Assembly (NCBI GenBank): GCA_963920525.1
Contig: OY986439.1
Span: 43,740,193 to 43,804,192, forward strand
DNA: 64,000 nt
Source of the DNA: Dichetophora obliterata
Lineage: Eukaryota > Arthropoda > Insecta > Diptera > Sciomyzidae
Reading direction: 5' to 3'
Both the position numbers and the translations under genes were made by a program. Under the pieces are notes generated by a model. It did not search any database. It was not told where the DNA came from and saw only the letters and a list, made by a program, of their open reading frames with translations. Every line of letters starts with the position of its first letter. The stretch's first letter is position 1. Shown in pieces: positions 45,151 through 57,082 of this stretch.

Positions 45151-47166
45151 GATATACAATATTTCGAAGAATGCTTTGATATTTCTGTTGTTGACACACC
45201 TGAGGAACTTTTATTTTAATGTTGAGCTAAGTTGCTGTCCCCTTGGCTTTAAGGAAAATACTTTGAAAACTGTTATTATCTATTCTCATTTCAAAATATT
45301 TGTTTATGATGTTTTCAACGTGGCTACTAGCTGATGAAAGCTGAAGATCTTCTTATTCACATGAATGTACGTTTAAGCGATAAGATTTTGTTAAATAGTA
45401 TAACCAACTTTTTATAATGTTTTATAATATATAAATGAAATAAATATAAAATTTTAATTAAAAACAAATTATTTATTAAATTATCTGCTCTGTGAAATCC
45501 AAGGAAATCAACATTTGGAAGTGTTTTAATAAGCAATGGAGTTTGAAGATAGCGAAACAACAACAGTTGTCATAGCTAATGATTTTTTTAAGCCGGGAAC
45601 ACTGTTATAGGCTTAAGCTTAGTATGTTGTAAGAACGAATACTTTTAGGCATTCAATTCTACACGCGAAATTTTAGTGTAGACTTTACACTAACACATAC
45701 TTACTATAACCTGTTTGTTGGATGTGTTAGTTGTTAAATGTCAAATTTCCACGCCAATTAAATGTACCGACATATAAGAGACAGCGAAATTTTGACATTT
45801 TAACTCTCCAATCATAGACGTGAACTTGGCTGCATTGAACAATTTTTCTGTTCAACAGCGTACTAACCAACGAAAAAAAAATTTCGCTACCTTTTCCCTG
45901 TCAAAAACACAATGCATTTCTTACGGAAGATTTCTTTTCGCTTCTACAGCATACTAATTTGACTAACAACAGTTATACCGAAACTTCAATGGAAAAACTG
46001 CGAGTTTTTATCCCTTCTGAATTAAAATCGAGAAGAGTAAAAGGTATATAGGTTATATTATTAATCCTATCAAAATTTCTTCCAAACTTATCCCCCACTT
46101 TCAGTCAGTTTTTTTGGGAACTCTACAAAAAACTCAATTAATTAATAAAATGTCCGGCAACAGTTCAAATCTGTTAATACTAGTGTCCGACCGAAACTGA
46201 AACCGAATATTCGGCCATTTTATAATGTTCAGCCGAAACCGAAACCGAAACCGAAACTGGCTATTAATATGAAAATTTAAGTTTTTACAAATAATTTTTT
46301 TTTTTTATTAAAGGAAACAAACGTATTTTCAAACACATAAGAAAAAAATTTAACTTAAAAAAGTATTACTTGAACATTGAAGTATTAATTAATTCATTTA
46401 AGTTTACTACAATAATAAATGGGATAATTTTTTATTTTATATTTTATTACAAAAGTATTGCATACTTTCTAACCAAGATATGCCATACCTTTTGCCCACC
46501 TGTGCAATATCTGCAGGTGTAGAAAGTGTAAGGAGCAAAATTAATTAAGTTTTTATTTACTTGATAAACATCATTACCATATAAAAATTTCATCAAAATC
46601 TACCACGCTCTTCACCCACTTCCGATACAAAATAAAGAATAAAAATGCAATATCTCCAGTTGTAGAAAGTAAAAGAAAGAAATAAGATTATCTTGTTTAT
46701 TTTTAACTGGTTTCACTAATTATTTTATTTAGATCCTTCACTCGCCTCCCACACAATATTCAATGAAAATTATTAATTAAAAAATATTTTTATTTTAATA
46801 CATGGGTTTGTGTAAATTTTAAATAAATCTTAAGTATGAGAGAAAGTAACTGAGAAAATTGTTGAATTTCATCAGAATAATTCATTGAGTTTCTCGACAC
46901 AAAGTCAGAAAAATTGAGATCAGAAATTATATCAATTTTTTCATCATTCGTATCATGATCTTCATCTTCACTTAAGCCCGTATGATACTTCATTGTTTTG
47001 TCCAATTTTTATTCATAGACAATGAAACAAGAGCAGTTGAAAATGCAAAAAGTGTGAGAAAGAATTAAAGGTACGACAGACCGCATTTTCAATATATTGT
47101 TCTTGATGTTTCTCTAAATTCGTCACTCATTAAGTTTCGATCAAATAGTAAGTGTCAAAAACAAGC
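45151..47166. other. AT-rich DNA with one transposon-end-like block
   Basis: At 46184-46258 TAGTGTCCGACCGAA is followed by several CCGAAA units, a block typical of a transposon end; the 15 bp core is shared with 25757-25771. A short dyad TTAGTGTAGACTTTACACTAA-like sequence lies near 45673. Nothing else recognised. Confidence 0.35.
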
Positions 47167-47174
47167 TTTAGGTC

Positions 47175-48128
47175 CAGTGTGGCCATAGCTTAAAAAAAAG
47201 AAAGCTAAACCGGCCAAGAAAAAAGTCAAAATAAGCTAAATGACTTGAAAAAACAAGCTAAAAAATAACCAGATCTTTTTCATAAAATTTTAAGGTTTTT
47301 ATTTAATTGTAAACATATCATTTATTTTGAATGTAGGTACTAAACCGTACCAGAAATAAAAAAATTCGCCGCACAACATCTAATTCGAAGCATTTTTGGA
47401 GGGTAATTCCATAAAAAATTTTTACCAAACGTTTTGTCATATCTTTGACATTTACAGTCCGATCTTAATGTATGGTATATCGATGTTTTTGTCTTGAGAA
47501 GACAATTTTTTTTTGTTTGAAAGGTCATTGATCTCAAGTACCCCGATACCAAGTACATATTCACCAAATCTCTGTTGTACCATCCTAATGTACCACTAAT
47601 ATCAAAAAATTAAAGCTCGAAAAAATAATATAGCATTTTTTATGAAAGCATTTCGATTATTGCAGTAGAAATGTCAGTAGACTCGTCTATAATTAGGCTT
47701 AAAGACTATTTTTAATATCGGAAATCAATTGCGTAATAAAATACGGCCATCCCATTGGACGGCCATGCCATTTTGGCAGGATATTTACCGGTATGGCCCA
47801 ATGGGACAGAAGAATTGTAAAGCCCATGGTAATGCTCGTTGGGTCCGTTCACCCCTGTCAATGACATCGATGTGTTTAAAGGACGTACAAAATACTAGGC
47901 AAAGGGCATGACCCTACCACTGAGTGTATGTGAACTCTCATACCATTAGTGGGTCCATCGAACTACAGTGTAAAGCTAAGTTTTTAACAGTTTGCCAAAA
48001 AATAAAAAAAGCTGTTTTTAAAGGGCAAAAAAGCTAAAAAAGCCATGAAGCTAAATCGTAAATTTACAGGCTAATCCACTAAAAAATAGGCTAAATCTAG
48101 CCTGAAAAAGGCTAAAATGGCCACACTG
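47175..48128 (-). mobile_element. hAT element, internally decayed (954 bp)
   Basis: The ends are CAGTGTGGCCATAGCTTA at 47175 and GGCTAAAATGGCCACACTG at 48128. The flanks TTTAGGTC (47167-47174) and TTGAGGTC (48129-48136) match at seven of eight positions, an 8 bp target duplication. On the - strand a piece of transposase is readable near 47645-47700. Subterminal DNA is rich in AAAGCTAAA/TTAGCTTT. A GC-richer block (47740-47960) has internal inverted bits (CCATTTTGGCAGG; GGCCCAATGGGAC). Confidence 0.8.
47640..47702 (-). pseudogene. hAT transposase catalytic-region fragment
   Basis: One - strand frame reads SLSLIIDESTDISTAIIEML. The LIIDESTDIS string is characteristic of hAT transposases and contains the first acidic residue of the catalytic triad. 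Stops lie just upstream in this frame. A following piece (about 47340-47567) may be more of the same protein but is too decayed to be sure. No function is expected. Confidence 0.6.
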
Positions 48129-48136
48129 TTGAGGTC

Positions 48137-48826
48137 TTTCTTCTACAATTAGTAAGAATAGAGAGATACGATAGCAACTTTGCGGAGACGTAAAAAATTA
48201 TTACGATGTATGTTGTCATCCTTTTCCTACAATATATATATGTTTATCCCACGAGCCACTTGTTTTCCGATTTTAAAATTGGACACAAAAATTAAGTGTC
48301 ACACAGGCTTTAAAATTAATTCATTGTTTTCATTATCATTATTCGATTTATTCAATATTTTTCTAAGAGAGATTTAGAAGGATCTGATGATAGCAGTAAT
48401 CCACGGAATATATCTATACTGCAGTTTTTACGGGTATGATTTAAGCTACCTTTTCTAAACTAATAATGACTAGCTTCTGAAGCAATGCAATTAATATTTT
48501 TATATATTTGAGACTACAACTTTCACTACAATTTTTACCAACGGGAATCTTAATGGTTGAAAATGACAGCGTAAAATTAGGGAGAGTAAATTGTAACCAA
48601 ACTTAATAATTCTATTGAATATTGTAGTCAAAACCCTAACAAACAATTTCAGATGAACTATGATGAAATCATATGCGTAGAACTCGAGAAATCTTTTCTC
48701 TGGCTGAAGACCACTATTTCGCAATATTTTTGCACAATAAAGCCTTAAATTGAGGCTTTTTTTCAAATGTGGAATGTCACCCTGTCATGTATTTTTTGGT
48801 ATGCATTTGGTGCTCATATTCGTCTA
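48137..48826. other. AT-rich DNA, nothing recognised
   Basis: No open frame with family motifs. Part of it may belong to the directly repeated sequence that begins at 48827. Confidence 0.4.
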
Positions 48827-48960
48827 TTCGTCAAAACATGCTTTAGAAAAGTGGTCATAAAATCCTTATTTGAAAGTTGTCTGAGACCAACTTTTGGCAA
48901 TGTGTTAAGAAAGGCATACTTTAAGACAAACTTTAAATTAAAAACATGTTTTTATTTTGT
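48827..48960 (+). repeat. Left copy of a direct repeat flanking the third LINE
   Basis: It begins CGTCAAAACATGCTTTAGA and contains AAGTGGTCA, GTCTGAGACCAA and ATGTTTTTATT in order. The same series, with differences, runs at 52896-53030. Distance and divergence are too great for a target-site duplication. Confidence 0.55.
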
Positions 48961-48989
48961 TATTGTGCCTAAAACTCAATGAAAATTCA

Positions 48990-49282
48990 AAACTCAACTC
49001 AAAAAAATTATTTATTTCACGTCTTCAGCCCGACACAACGGTTGAAAATGTATTGACTTTTATCAAACATAATAACTTGTTGTGTCAAAATGCGTTTTGT
49101 TCATGCGAAAAATATGTAATAAACCTTCCCATGCTTCCTTTATTCTCACAGTTCCAGCTGAAGAGTTTGCAACTGTACTAAACTCTAATTTGTGGACTGA
49201 TAATATACTCGTTACAGAGTTTCAGCCTTATAATAAGCCTAGAGGGACAACTCAAGCCGCTCGTCAATCCCAAAAAAACTGA
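48990..49282 (+). pseudogene. LINE ORF1 C-terminal remnant
   Basis: Reads KLFISRLQPDTTVENVLTF in one frame and, after a frameshift, ASFILTVPAEEFATVLNSNL and then DNILVTEFQPY. The pattern L-F-x-S-R-L, then S-F-x-x-x-V-P, then N-x-x-L-W-x-x-x-I-x-V resembles the RRM-like or C-terminal domain of ORF1 proteins, which bind the element's RNA. It stops at 49280-49282, directly before the endonuclease frame. Confidence 0.55.
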
Positions 49283-49283
49283 A

Positions 49284-49990
49284 TAGGCTATCCCTTTACT
49301 ATCAAAATGTAAGGGGATTACGCTCTAAGACGCGAGACATATTTTTAATGTCTCAGAATTTCTCTGAGGATATTATCGCACTGACTGAAACTTGGTTAAA
49401 CGGAAGCATTACTGACTTAGAATTGTTTAATAACAGTTTTGAAGTTTATAGAAGAGATAGACACGCTGACAATACTTCTGCTGTCGGTGGATGTGTCTCA
49501 TAAGCTGTAAGGAACTCCTTCGTTAGTTCCATTATTGTTATTCCCTGCTCTGCTAACATCGAACTTATATGCGTTAAGGTTGTACATTGCAATTCTTATG
49601 TATATCTTATTAATGCATACGTTCCTCCTAAGAGCAGTGTAGAAGTTTATGCAAGCCTTGCGGATTGCATAGAATACGTTATAAGCATAATTGACGTTAA
49701 TGACGACATTTTATTGTTAGGTGATTTTAATCTGCCTGACTTGAAATGGGAATCTTCTGACGATGATACATATTTTTGTGCACTCGCCAAGAGCATATAT
49801 TTGTTGATAATGTATGCTCTGACTTACAACAAGTGAGTTGTATTTATAATAGTCGTGAAAGACTTCTTGACCTGGTCTTAACGACAGACAGTAACAATGT
49901 GATTGTTAAGAGGGCCCCTCATGCTTTGACTGCTGTTGATGAATACCATCCACCATTGAGCATATGGTACAAATCGGACAGGGATAATAT
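49284..49990 (+). pseudogene. LINE APE-type endonuclease remnant
   Basis: LSLYYQNVRGLRSKTRDIF (the N-x-x-G-L motif) is followed by DIIALTETWLN, which holds the catalytic Glu. An in-frame stop comes after VGGCVS, then YVYLINAYVPP and LLLGDFNLPDLKWE. A frameshift near 49780 moves to the frame ending LLDLVLTT. The expected terminal S-D-H is replaced by VDEYHPPL. The domain would nick target DNA for primed reverse transcription; it is interrupted and its final motif is altered. Confidence 0.8.
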
Positions 49991-49999
49991 AGTAAAGCC

Positions 50000-52107
50000 T
50001 AACTCAATAGATAAAGTTTATGAATTCAATTTTAAAAAAGCTGACTTTTTGAAGTTGAATCATTTACTTCAAAGTAAACTTCCAGTAATTTTAGAATATG
50101 TTAATAATAACACTTTTGATGATTCAATTAATTTTTTTTATATGGAAATCTTTGCTGTGTTTTCTTTGTCCGTGCCGTATAGCCTTAAATTTACGAAAAA
50201 TTGTGCTTACCTCTGGTACACAAAGGAGTTAAAGATTCTTCGCAACAGCAGGAATAGGGCATGGAAAAAATATGTCTGTAGCCTAGACTTGAACGACCTA
50301 GAAATCTACAAGCGTTTGTTTCTGGATTTTGAAAATTGCTCAGTTACCTTATATCAAAATTATTTAGACAGTATTAAACTGAGAATATTGTCTGATCCGA
50401 AAAAATTCTGGGGTTTCATAAGCACAAAAAAAAAATCTGATGGATTCCCTTCATAATTTAAAACCTCTGATGGATTTACTGACGATCCTGTCGTAATTTG
50501 TGGTCTATTTGCCAATCTCTTTAAAGAGTCCTTTTGTTCAGACTCTTTCAATCCTGATGAATAGTACTTTGAATATATGAACTCTGCACCCAGGGAATCG
50601 TTGGATTGCATATCCTTTACTTCAGAGGATATTTTAAAGTGTATTGGATTGATCGATGAGGATTTTAATGCTGGACCTGACGGAATTCCTACCGCAGTGT
50701 TAACACGTTTCGTTCTAAATGAACCACTGTCCATGTTATTCAATAAATCAATTAGCGAAAGTATTTTTCCACTTTTTTGGAAAAAATCTTTTATAAGTCC
50801 TATTTATAAAAAAGGTTGTAAGAACGATATAAACAACTACAGGCCTATCGCGAAACTCTCGTCGATTCCAAAACTTTTTGAGCGGCTCGTGTATGATCGT
50901 GTGATAAATCGCTGTGGGAAGGTCATGACAACTCGTCAGCATGGATTTGTTACTGGCAGATCCACTGTGTCTAATCTCCTCGATTTTACAACGTTTTGCT
51001 TAAATTCATTTTATTCAGGTAACCAGGTCGACTGTATTTACACTGATTTTAGTAAAGCATTTGATAAACTGCCACACAACTTAATTCTATTTAAACTAAA
51101 GTTAATGGGTTTTCCAAAATTTTTTGTAAGCTGGATTCAATCGTATCTGACAGAGCGATCTTATCAAATACGATTTCGAGGCGTATTGTCAGCTGAATTT
51201 GTTGCTGAATCAGGTGTTCCTCAAGGTGGCCACCTTGGTCCACTTCTGTTTATTTTAGCCATTAATGATGTAACCCACATCATCAAACACTCTCATCTAC
51301 TTACCTATGCAGATGATATGAAAATATACAGCATATCTGCTCCAGTCTGATTTGAAATCCTTTGAAATTTGGTGTTCTAAAAATAATATGTTTCTAAATT
51401 CAGATAAATGCCAAACTATGACCTTTTCGCGAAAAAGGAATAATTTAATTTTTGATTATAAGATAAAAGATACTGCATTTAGTCGTGTAGATGCTGTCAA
51501 AGATCTTGGTATATGCATGGATTCTAAGCTATCGTTTAACGTTCATATTGATTACATTTGTAAAAAAGTATCTTCTATGCTCGCGTTTATGAAACGCTGG
51601 GCCAAAGAATTCAATAGTATGATCACAACTACAACGCTGTATTATGCAATTGTGCGACCTCACTTAGAGTATGCAAGTCAAGTTTGGTCCCCAAGTTATA
51701 ATGTACATGTTGAACGTATAGAGAGAATCCAAAAACGTTTTGTTCGGTTTGCTCTAAGGGGCTTAAGTGCAACGGACGTTTTAAACCTTCCTCCTTATGA
51801 GGATCGTTTAAAACTATTAAAAATACAATCTTTGAACGAGAGAAGGAAGTCTGCAGATATCGTCTATTTACACCAACTCATAACTGGTGTATTCGATTCA
51901 CCAGAACTCCTCAGTCTTATAAATTTTAACACTAACCGTAGAAGCAGTAGAAATGCTAACAATTTAATTTGCTTACCTTTAAGTAGAACAAATTATATGG
52001 CTACTGCTCCTTTACATCGCATTAGTACCTTTGTTAACAACTGTAGCTTTTTTGATGTTAACTTATCGAAAGGTCAACTCAAAAGTAGATTGAAAACTAA
52101 TGTATAA
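50000..52107 (+). pseudogene. LINE reverse transcriptase and C-terminal domain remnant
   Basis: The linker frame (to 50456) ends in TAA after KKKSDGFPS and a TAG follows near 50563. The RT block 50577-51350 carries NNYRPIAKLSS, QHGFVTGRST, YTDFSKAFDKLPH, SGVPQGGHLGPLLF and the catalytic TYADDMKIY. It closes at 51350 after SISAPV, and a frame change moves the remainder to 51352-52107 with YAIVRPHLEYASQVWSP and ERIQKRFVRFALRGL. The catalytic motifs look intact, so a modest number of lesions separate this copy from a working ancestor. Confidence 0.85.
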
Positions 52108-52230
52108 TTAGATCTATGTAAACGCATGGTTAGTTGTTATATCTTGTGTTGTCCCTGAGCCCAACTCATATTATGGTGGGTAAATTTTTCTCTCTTTAGA
52201 TTGTTTTGGACCACTCTTATCGATATCATT

Positions 52231-52555
52231 AAGGCTATTCACAGTTTGAGTGTACTTTTAACAAATCGTATTTATAGCGTTTGTTATTGCTCAAACTGTG
52301 AGCACCTCACCATGTGACTGTCGTATAAAAAAATTGTGCAACCCTGTGATGTATGTGATTATGCGGCTGTAGACAGAGCATAAAAATACGAGGTACAAAA
52401 AACACGTCCAAGGGCTGCTTTTATTTACGCATGCCTGCGTATTTGCGTTTGTATGCAAAACAACAACAAAGTAAAATACGCTTTCGTAAATTGGCGTACA
52501 AATAGCAAATCGTACAAATGGCAGACCAGCGTATTCCAGCGCTGTGAATGGCCTT
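52231..52555. mobile_element. MITE at the 3' end of the third LINE (325 bp)
   Basis: The inverted ends are AAGGCTATTCACAG and, from the right, AAGGCCATTCACAG. ATT on both sides (52228-52230, 52556-52558) would be a 3 bp target duplication as in PIF/Harbinger, but so short a match is weak evidence. Inside, CACAGTTTGAG pairs with CTCAAACTGTG (52289-52299). The second half has several GCGTA/TACGC motifs (52430-52535), like subterminal transposase sites. No coding sequence. Confidence 0.65.
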
Positions 52556-52558
52556 ATT

Positions 52559-55500
52559 GAGATGTTTTAATGTTATTTGGACTGGTTCTTAAGATGATCT
52601 GATGCGGAGAAAGTGCGAAAAAGCTGTAGCAGCTGAATTCTATTGTTATTGCATGAAAAATTTTTAATTTTTTCATATAAATTTGCGCATTTTCGTCAAA
52701 AAATGCTCCAGGAAACAGGTAATAAATCCATAGCTTTTATTTTCGGCTTCTCAAATTTTAAGAATATATTAAAAAAGAGTTTTTTTTTAAGGCTTACTTA
52801 AAAATAAAAAAAAAAGGAAAAATGTTCTCTTTTTTTCGTTGAGTTTGAAACTTTATGAAAAATTTGTTATTATTTCAGATAAATTTGCGCATTTTCGTCA
52901 AAACACGCTTTAGACAAGTGGTCACAAAATCTTTATTGTAATGTAGTCTGAAACCAAAACGTGGAAATGTGTTTAGAAAAGCATGTGCTAAGACATATTT
53001 AAAACTATAAAAAAAAATGTTTTTATTCTGTAAATTCTTTATACAACTAGAAATTCAGGTTTTTGTAGATTTCTTAGACCTTTTTTGTGGTATATGAAAA
53101 GTTTTTTTTTATATTTTAAAAGTTGTATTTTTTAACAATAACCTGTAAAATATATTTCTGCTGAAGTTTCGTATATGAATCTTACTAAAATTTTTGGCAT
53201 TTTGGAAAATATTCAGTACTAAACTATAAAAAGTGAAATTTCGTAAAATTTTCTAGGCAGCATATAAAACCTATAACTACCACAAGTTAAAAGATATCAA
53301 TTAATCCTTTTAGATTCAGATAACTTAGACTCCTATTTATAAATTTGCTTACTAACTTTTACGAGTTTATTGACTTTTTTTTCATACCTACTTTTGTCCA
53401 CTTCTTTACATTGTGCATCGTGTTGATGAGAGATGTTGAGTTTTCATCGCTCGTGAATTTTAAAATGATGAACTCATTGAATCGCTCGCTCTTATTTGAT
53501 GCGAAACTTTAGTTTAGCGCTTCGCGCTAAATAAATTCAAAGGATTTAAATCAATAGTATTAAGTATTTTACCTAATAATATATTTGAATAAAAAACTTA
53601 AGAAATCATTATATATTATGAAATTATAAAGAACTGAGATAACTAAACAAAAAGGAAAATTTTTAACATATATTAAGTACTTTAATTTTTCATTAAAAAA
53701 TGCAGGAAAATATAGTTCATCATAAAGCAGGTATTTATTTTTAATTAACTAGATCACTCGTAGAATCAATAAATGAGCGTACGCAAAAATTCCAATGAAA
53801 TTAAATCTTTGCAAAAACTCGCGAGCGAAAAATAATAAATGAATAACAGAGACAAGGCGTTGTTGAACTCAGTTTCTTTGAGGAGCACAAAACTACGAAC
53901 GAATAATATGAAAGAGCGAAAAAAAAGTTTCGATCACTCTGAATATCTAACATAAGAGCGCTCAACTTATTTTTCTTAACGAATGAGGAAAGCAAAGTGA
54001 ATCATTCGCCAGTTGAATAATGTTGATGAGGAGGGTTGATGTTGATGGGATAATCCACATCATAGGGAAGTCTAATATATTTGCGTATTTTAAGCACAGC
54101 AATCGAACAACTAAACTGAAGATTATATCTTATTATTAATATCTTATTCAATTTCCTGTAAATTGAAAAGCGCGTAACGTAAGAAATCCGCGAAACAACT
54201 TATTTTTTCATAAGAAACACTTATGTCGCATTCATTAAAAATTGACAGCATGCCATAAGCAACTGCTTTACTAATAGAGTGTTTGCAGGACCAGCAGCAA
54301 AGTTTTTCTTGTAAAATTTCTTATCTAGTTGTGGGTTCTAAAATAGTTCAGCTTCTATACAGTCAAATATTTCATCACTCTGTTTATTTGCACTATTTGG
54401 CATATTCTGGTTGAAAATTTTCGCGATTTTATTTCATTATATAACTAATTTATATATTTTATAATTTTTTTACTAATTTTTACTTAAACTTTTATTTCAT
54501 TTCTATTTAACGCAACGTTGCTTCTGAACTATAAGAAGGCATTTGAAATATTTTGTATAAGTTTAACTTGCTGCTTCAGTTAAACTGTTTTTTTTAGAGC
54601 CTGCTTCATATTCCAACGATGGATTTTGAAAATTTTTCTCAAATACATCTTACAAATAATGCCGGAATAAGCTTAAGAAGATTTTGAAAATTTTTCTTGA
54701 ACCGCACTTTCATCACGTGGGCTATCGAAAAGCGATACATATTTCAAAGAACCCTTGCGCGAATCGCAAGTGCTTTGCAAAATCAACTTCTCTTTCAATT
54801 GTCTTCCAAATGTTTGCAGGACTAAGTTTTTTGCAGTCCAAACGTTTGTTAAGAAAATATGAACAAATTGTGTATGAAATATTTTTTTTATTAATTTATT
54901 TAGTGTAGCTCAAAAATTCTTAGTCATGTTGCTTGTAGAACGGTGAGATTGGAAGCCAATTTTTGTAGGTTTTAAAATGATTTGGAAGTCCTTGCTTCTA
55001 AGGTTGGTATGAGCAATTCGTTTCTTAAGATTTTTAACATTTTGCTGTGGCTACAAAAAAAAATTTGATAAATCACATAAATTGTGATAACCTTAAAAAA
55101 ATGCCTATTCATGGCTCTCACGATAATTGAGTTAGAGAATTTTATATGAGTCAAGACAATTGGCAATGGCCTTATGACATAATAAAATACAATTCTAATA
55201 AAAAATCATTTTGAGGAAGAATTTTTCAACTGCCTTTAAATGAGCCTAAATATACATTAAATTTGATGTAATAAATATTGGTTTAAGCAATTTATTTATG
55301 AGTAAATAAAATAGTTTCTTTTTATAAATCTTTAAACTTTAATTTTTCTCTGCTAGAAGCACCTAAGCAGCTTCATTTATGAGCATTAGAGCCCTGCGTA
55401 GGCGCACTTAAAACCGGCTTCAAAACATTTGTTCATTTCACACTACACTGCACTGTCTTGCTTGCTGCAAATAAATCATGTGTGTGATTGCAGCGAAGAC

Positions 55501-55654
55501 GAACAAAACACGATAGAGCAATAAAAAACAGATCATTGATATTGTTGATCTAAGATATCGTTGTCAGAGAGCTCACTGCAGTCAATGCAACGAAAGCTTG
55601 TTGACTGGCAATAGATGATTTATATCAGACAACGAATACGGTGCTGGCGCCAAC
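52559..55654. other. AT-rich DNA with direct-repeat copies
   Basis: TAAATTTGCGCATTTTCGTC occurs near 52678 and again near 52881; the second occurrence leads into the right copy of the repeat at 52896. 53440-54060 has short dyads (TTTAGCGCTTCGCGCTAAA-like at 53513) and TTCGCCAGTTGAATAA (54004-54019). No gene or RNA supported. Confidence 0.4.
52896..53030 (+). repeat. Right copy of the direct repeat flanking the third LINE
   Basis: Matches 48827-48960 in order and spacing: CGTCAAAACACGCTTTAGA, AAGTGGTCACAAAATC, GTCTGAAACCAA, ATGTTTTTATT. See that entry. Confidence 0.55.
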
Positions 55655-57082
55655 ACTAGGTAAAAATGGGTCACGCATCATTATTTAACAGTGCTAGTAG
55701 TTTGCTGAATTCGAATCTGAAGTCAGAATTTTAAAAATAAAAATGGGTAATAGGGCTGCCACCTATTTTTTTTTATTTTTACATATGCGATGCTGGTGCG
55801 AACATCAGGTAAAAATGGGTCGCTGAGTCCGAATCCGTTGTCAGAATTTAAAAATAATGTAATTTTTTTATAATAGGGTTGCCACCTAAAATATGTATTT
55901 TTAAAAGTTTTAAACATCATTTATCAGTGTTAGGGGGGTCGCTGATTTAGAATCTGAAGTCAGAATTTTAAATTTCAAGATGGTGGATAGGGTTGCCACC
56001 TTAATTTTTTGTAGTTTTATGAATTCGGGGCTGGCAAAAAAAACTGGTACTCCAAAAATGGGTCGCTTAATCCGAATCCGTGGTCAGAATTTCAAAATTA
56101 TGAAATTTTGAAATAATAGGGTTGCCACCTAATAATATGTATTTTTAAGAGTTTTAAACATCATTTATCAGTGTTAGGGGGGTCGCTGACTTAGAATCTG
56201 AAGTCAGAACTTTAAAATTCAAGATAATGGATAGGGTTGCCACCTTGATTTTTTGTATTTTTATAAATTTGGGGCTGGCAAAAAAATGATACACCAAAAA
56301 GGGGTTGCTGAATCCGAATCCGTGGTCAGAATTTCAAAATTATAAAATTTTGAAATAATAGGGTTGCCACCAAATAATATGTATTTTTAAGAGTTTTAAA
56401 AATCATTTATCAGTGTTAGGGGGTCGCTGATATCGAATCTGAAGTCATAATTTTAAAATTCAAGATGGTGGATAGGGTTGCCACCATAATTTTTTATTTT
56501 TACGAATTCATTTTTATTTTAAAAAGTCAAAGCAACCCTATTATTTCCAAATTTTATAATTTTGAAATTCTGCCTACGGATTCGGATTCAGCAATCCCTT
56601 TTTGGTGTATCTTTTTTTGCCAGTCCCGAATTCATAAAAATGCAAAAAATGAAGGTGGCAACCCTATCTACTATCTTGAATTTTAAAATTCTTACTTCAG
56701 ATTCGATATCAGCGACCCCCTAACCCTGATAAATGATGTTTTAAGCTCTTAAAAATACATATTATTAGGTGGCAACCCTATTATTTCAAAATTTTATAAT
56801 TTTGAAATTCTGACCACGGATTCGGATTCAGCGACCCCTTTTTGGTGTATCATTTTTTTTGCCAGCCCCGAATTTGTAAAAATGCAAAAAAATAAAGGTG
56901 GCAACCCTATCCACCATCTTGAATTTTAAAATTCTGACTTCAGATTCGATATCAGCAACCCCCTAACACTGATAAATGATGTTTAAAACTTTTAAAAATA
57001 CATATTATTAGGTGGCAGCCCTATTATTTCAAAATTTTATAATTTTATAATATTCGGATTCAGCGACCCATTTTTACCTAGT
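55655..57082. repeat. 245 bp tandem array folded into a palindrome
   Basis: The outer ends are ACTAGGTAAAAATGGGTC at 55655 and its complement at 57082. Units of about 245 bp each hold two half-units containing GGGTTGCCACC. Hits on the + strand are near 55749, 55873, 55989, 56118, 56236, 56363 and 56473; on the - strand near 56654, 56768, 56897 and 57012. Orientation flips near 56505-56520. GTCGCTGA and GAATCTGAAGTCAGAA alternate between half-units. No coding frame is preserved. Confidence 0.8.

Larger units (their letters stand above)
48986..52230 (+). mobile_element. Non-LTR retrotransposon with ORF1, endonuclease and RT remnants
   Basis: The fullest LINE in the window, in order: ORF1 C-terminal part, APE endonuclease, RT and C-terminal domain. 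RT motifs (NNYRPIAKLSSIPKLFE; QHGFVTGRSTVSNL; YTDFSKAFDKLPH; ESGVPQGGHLGPLLF; TYADDMKIY) differ from the other LINEs here and fit a CR1/Daphne-like group within the Jockey superfamily; the clade is tentative. No A-tail is visible before the MITE at 52231. Several stops and frame changes inactivate it. Confidence 0.85.
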
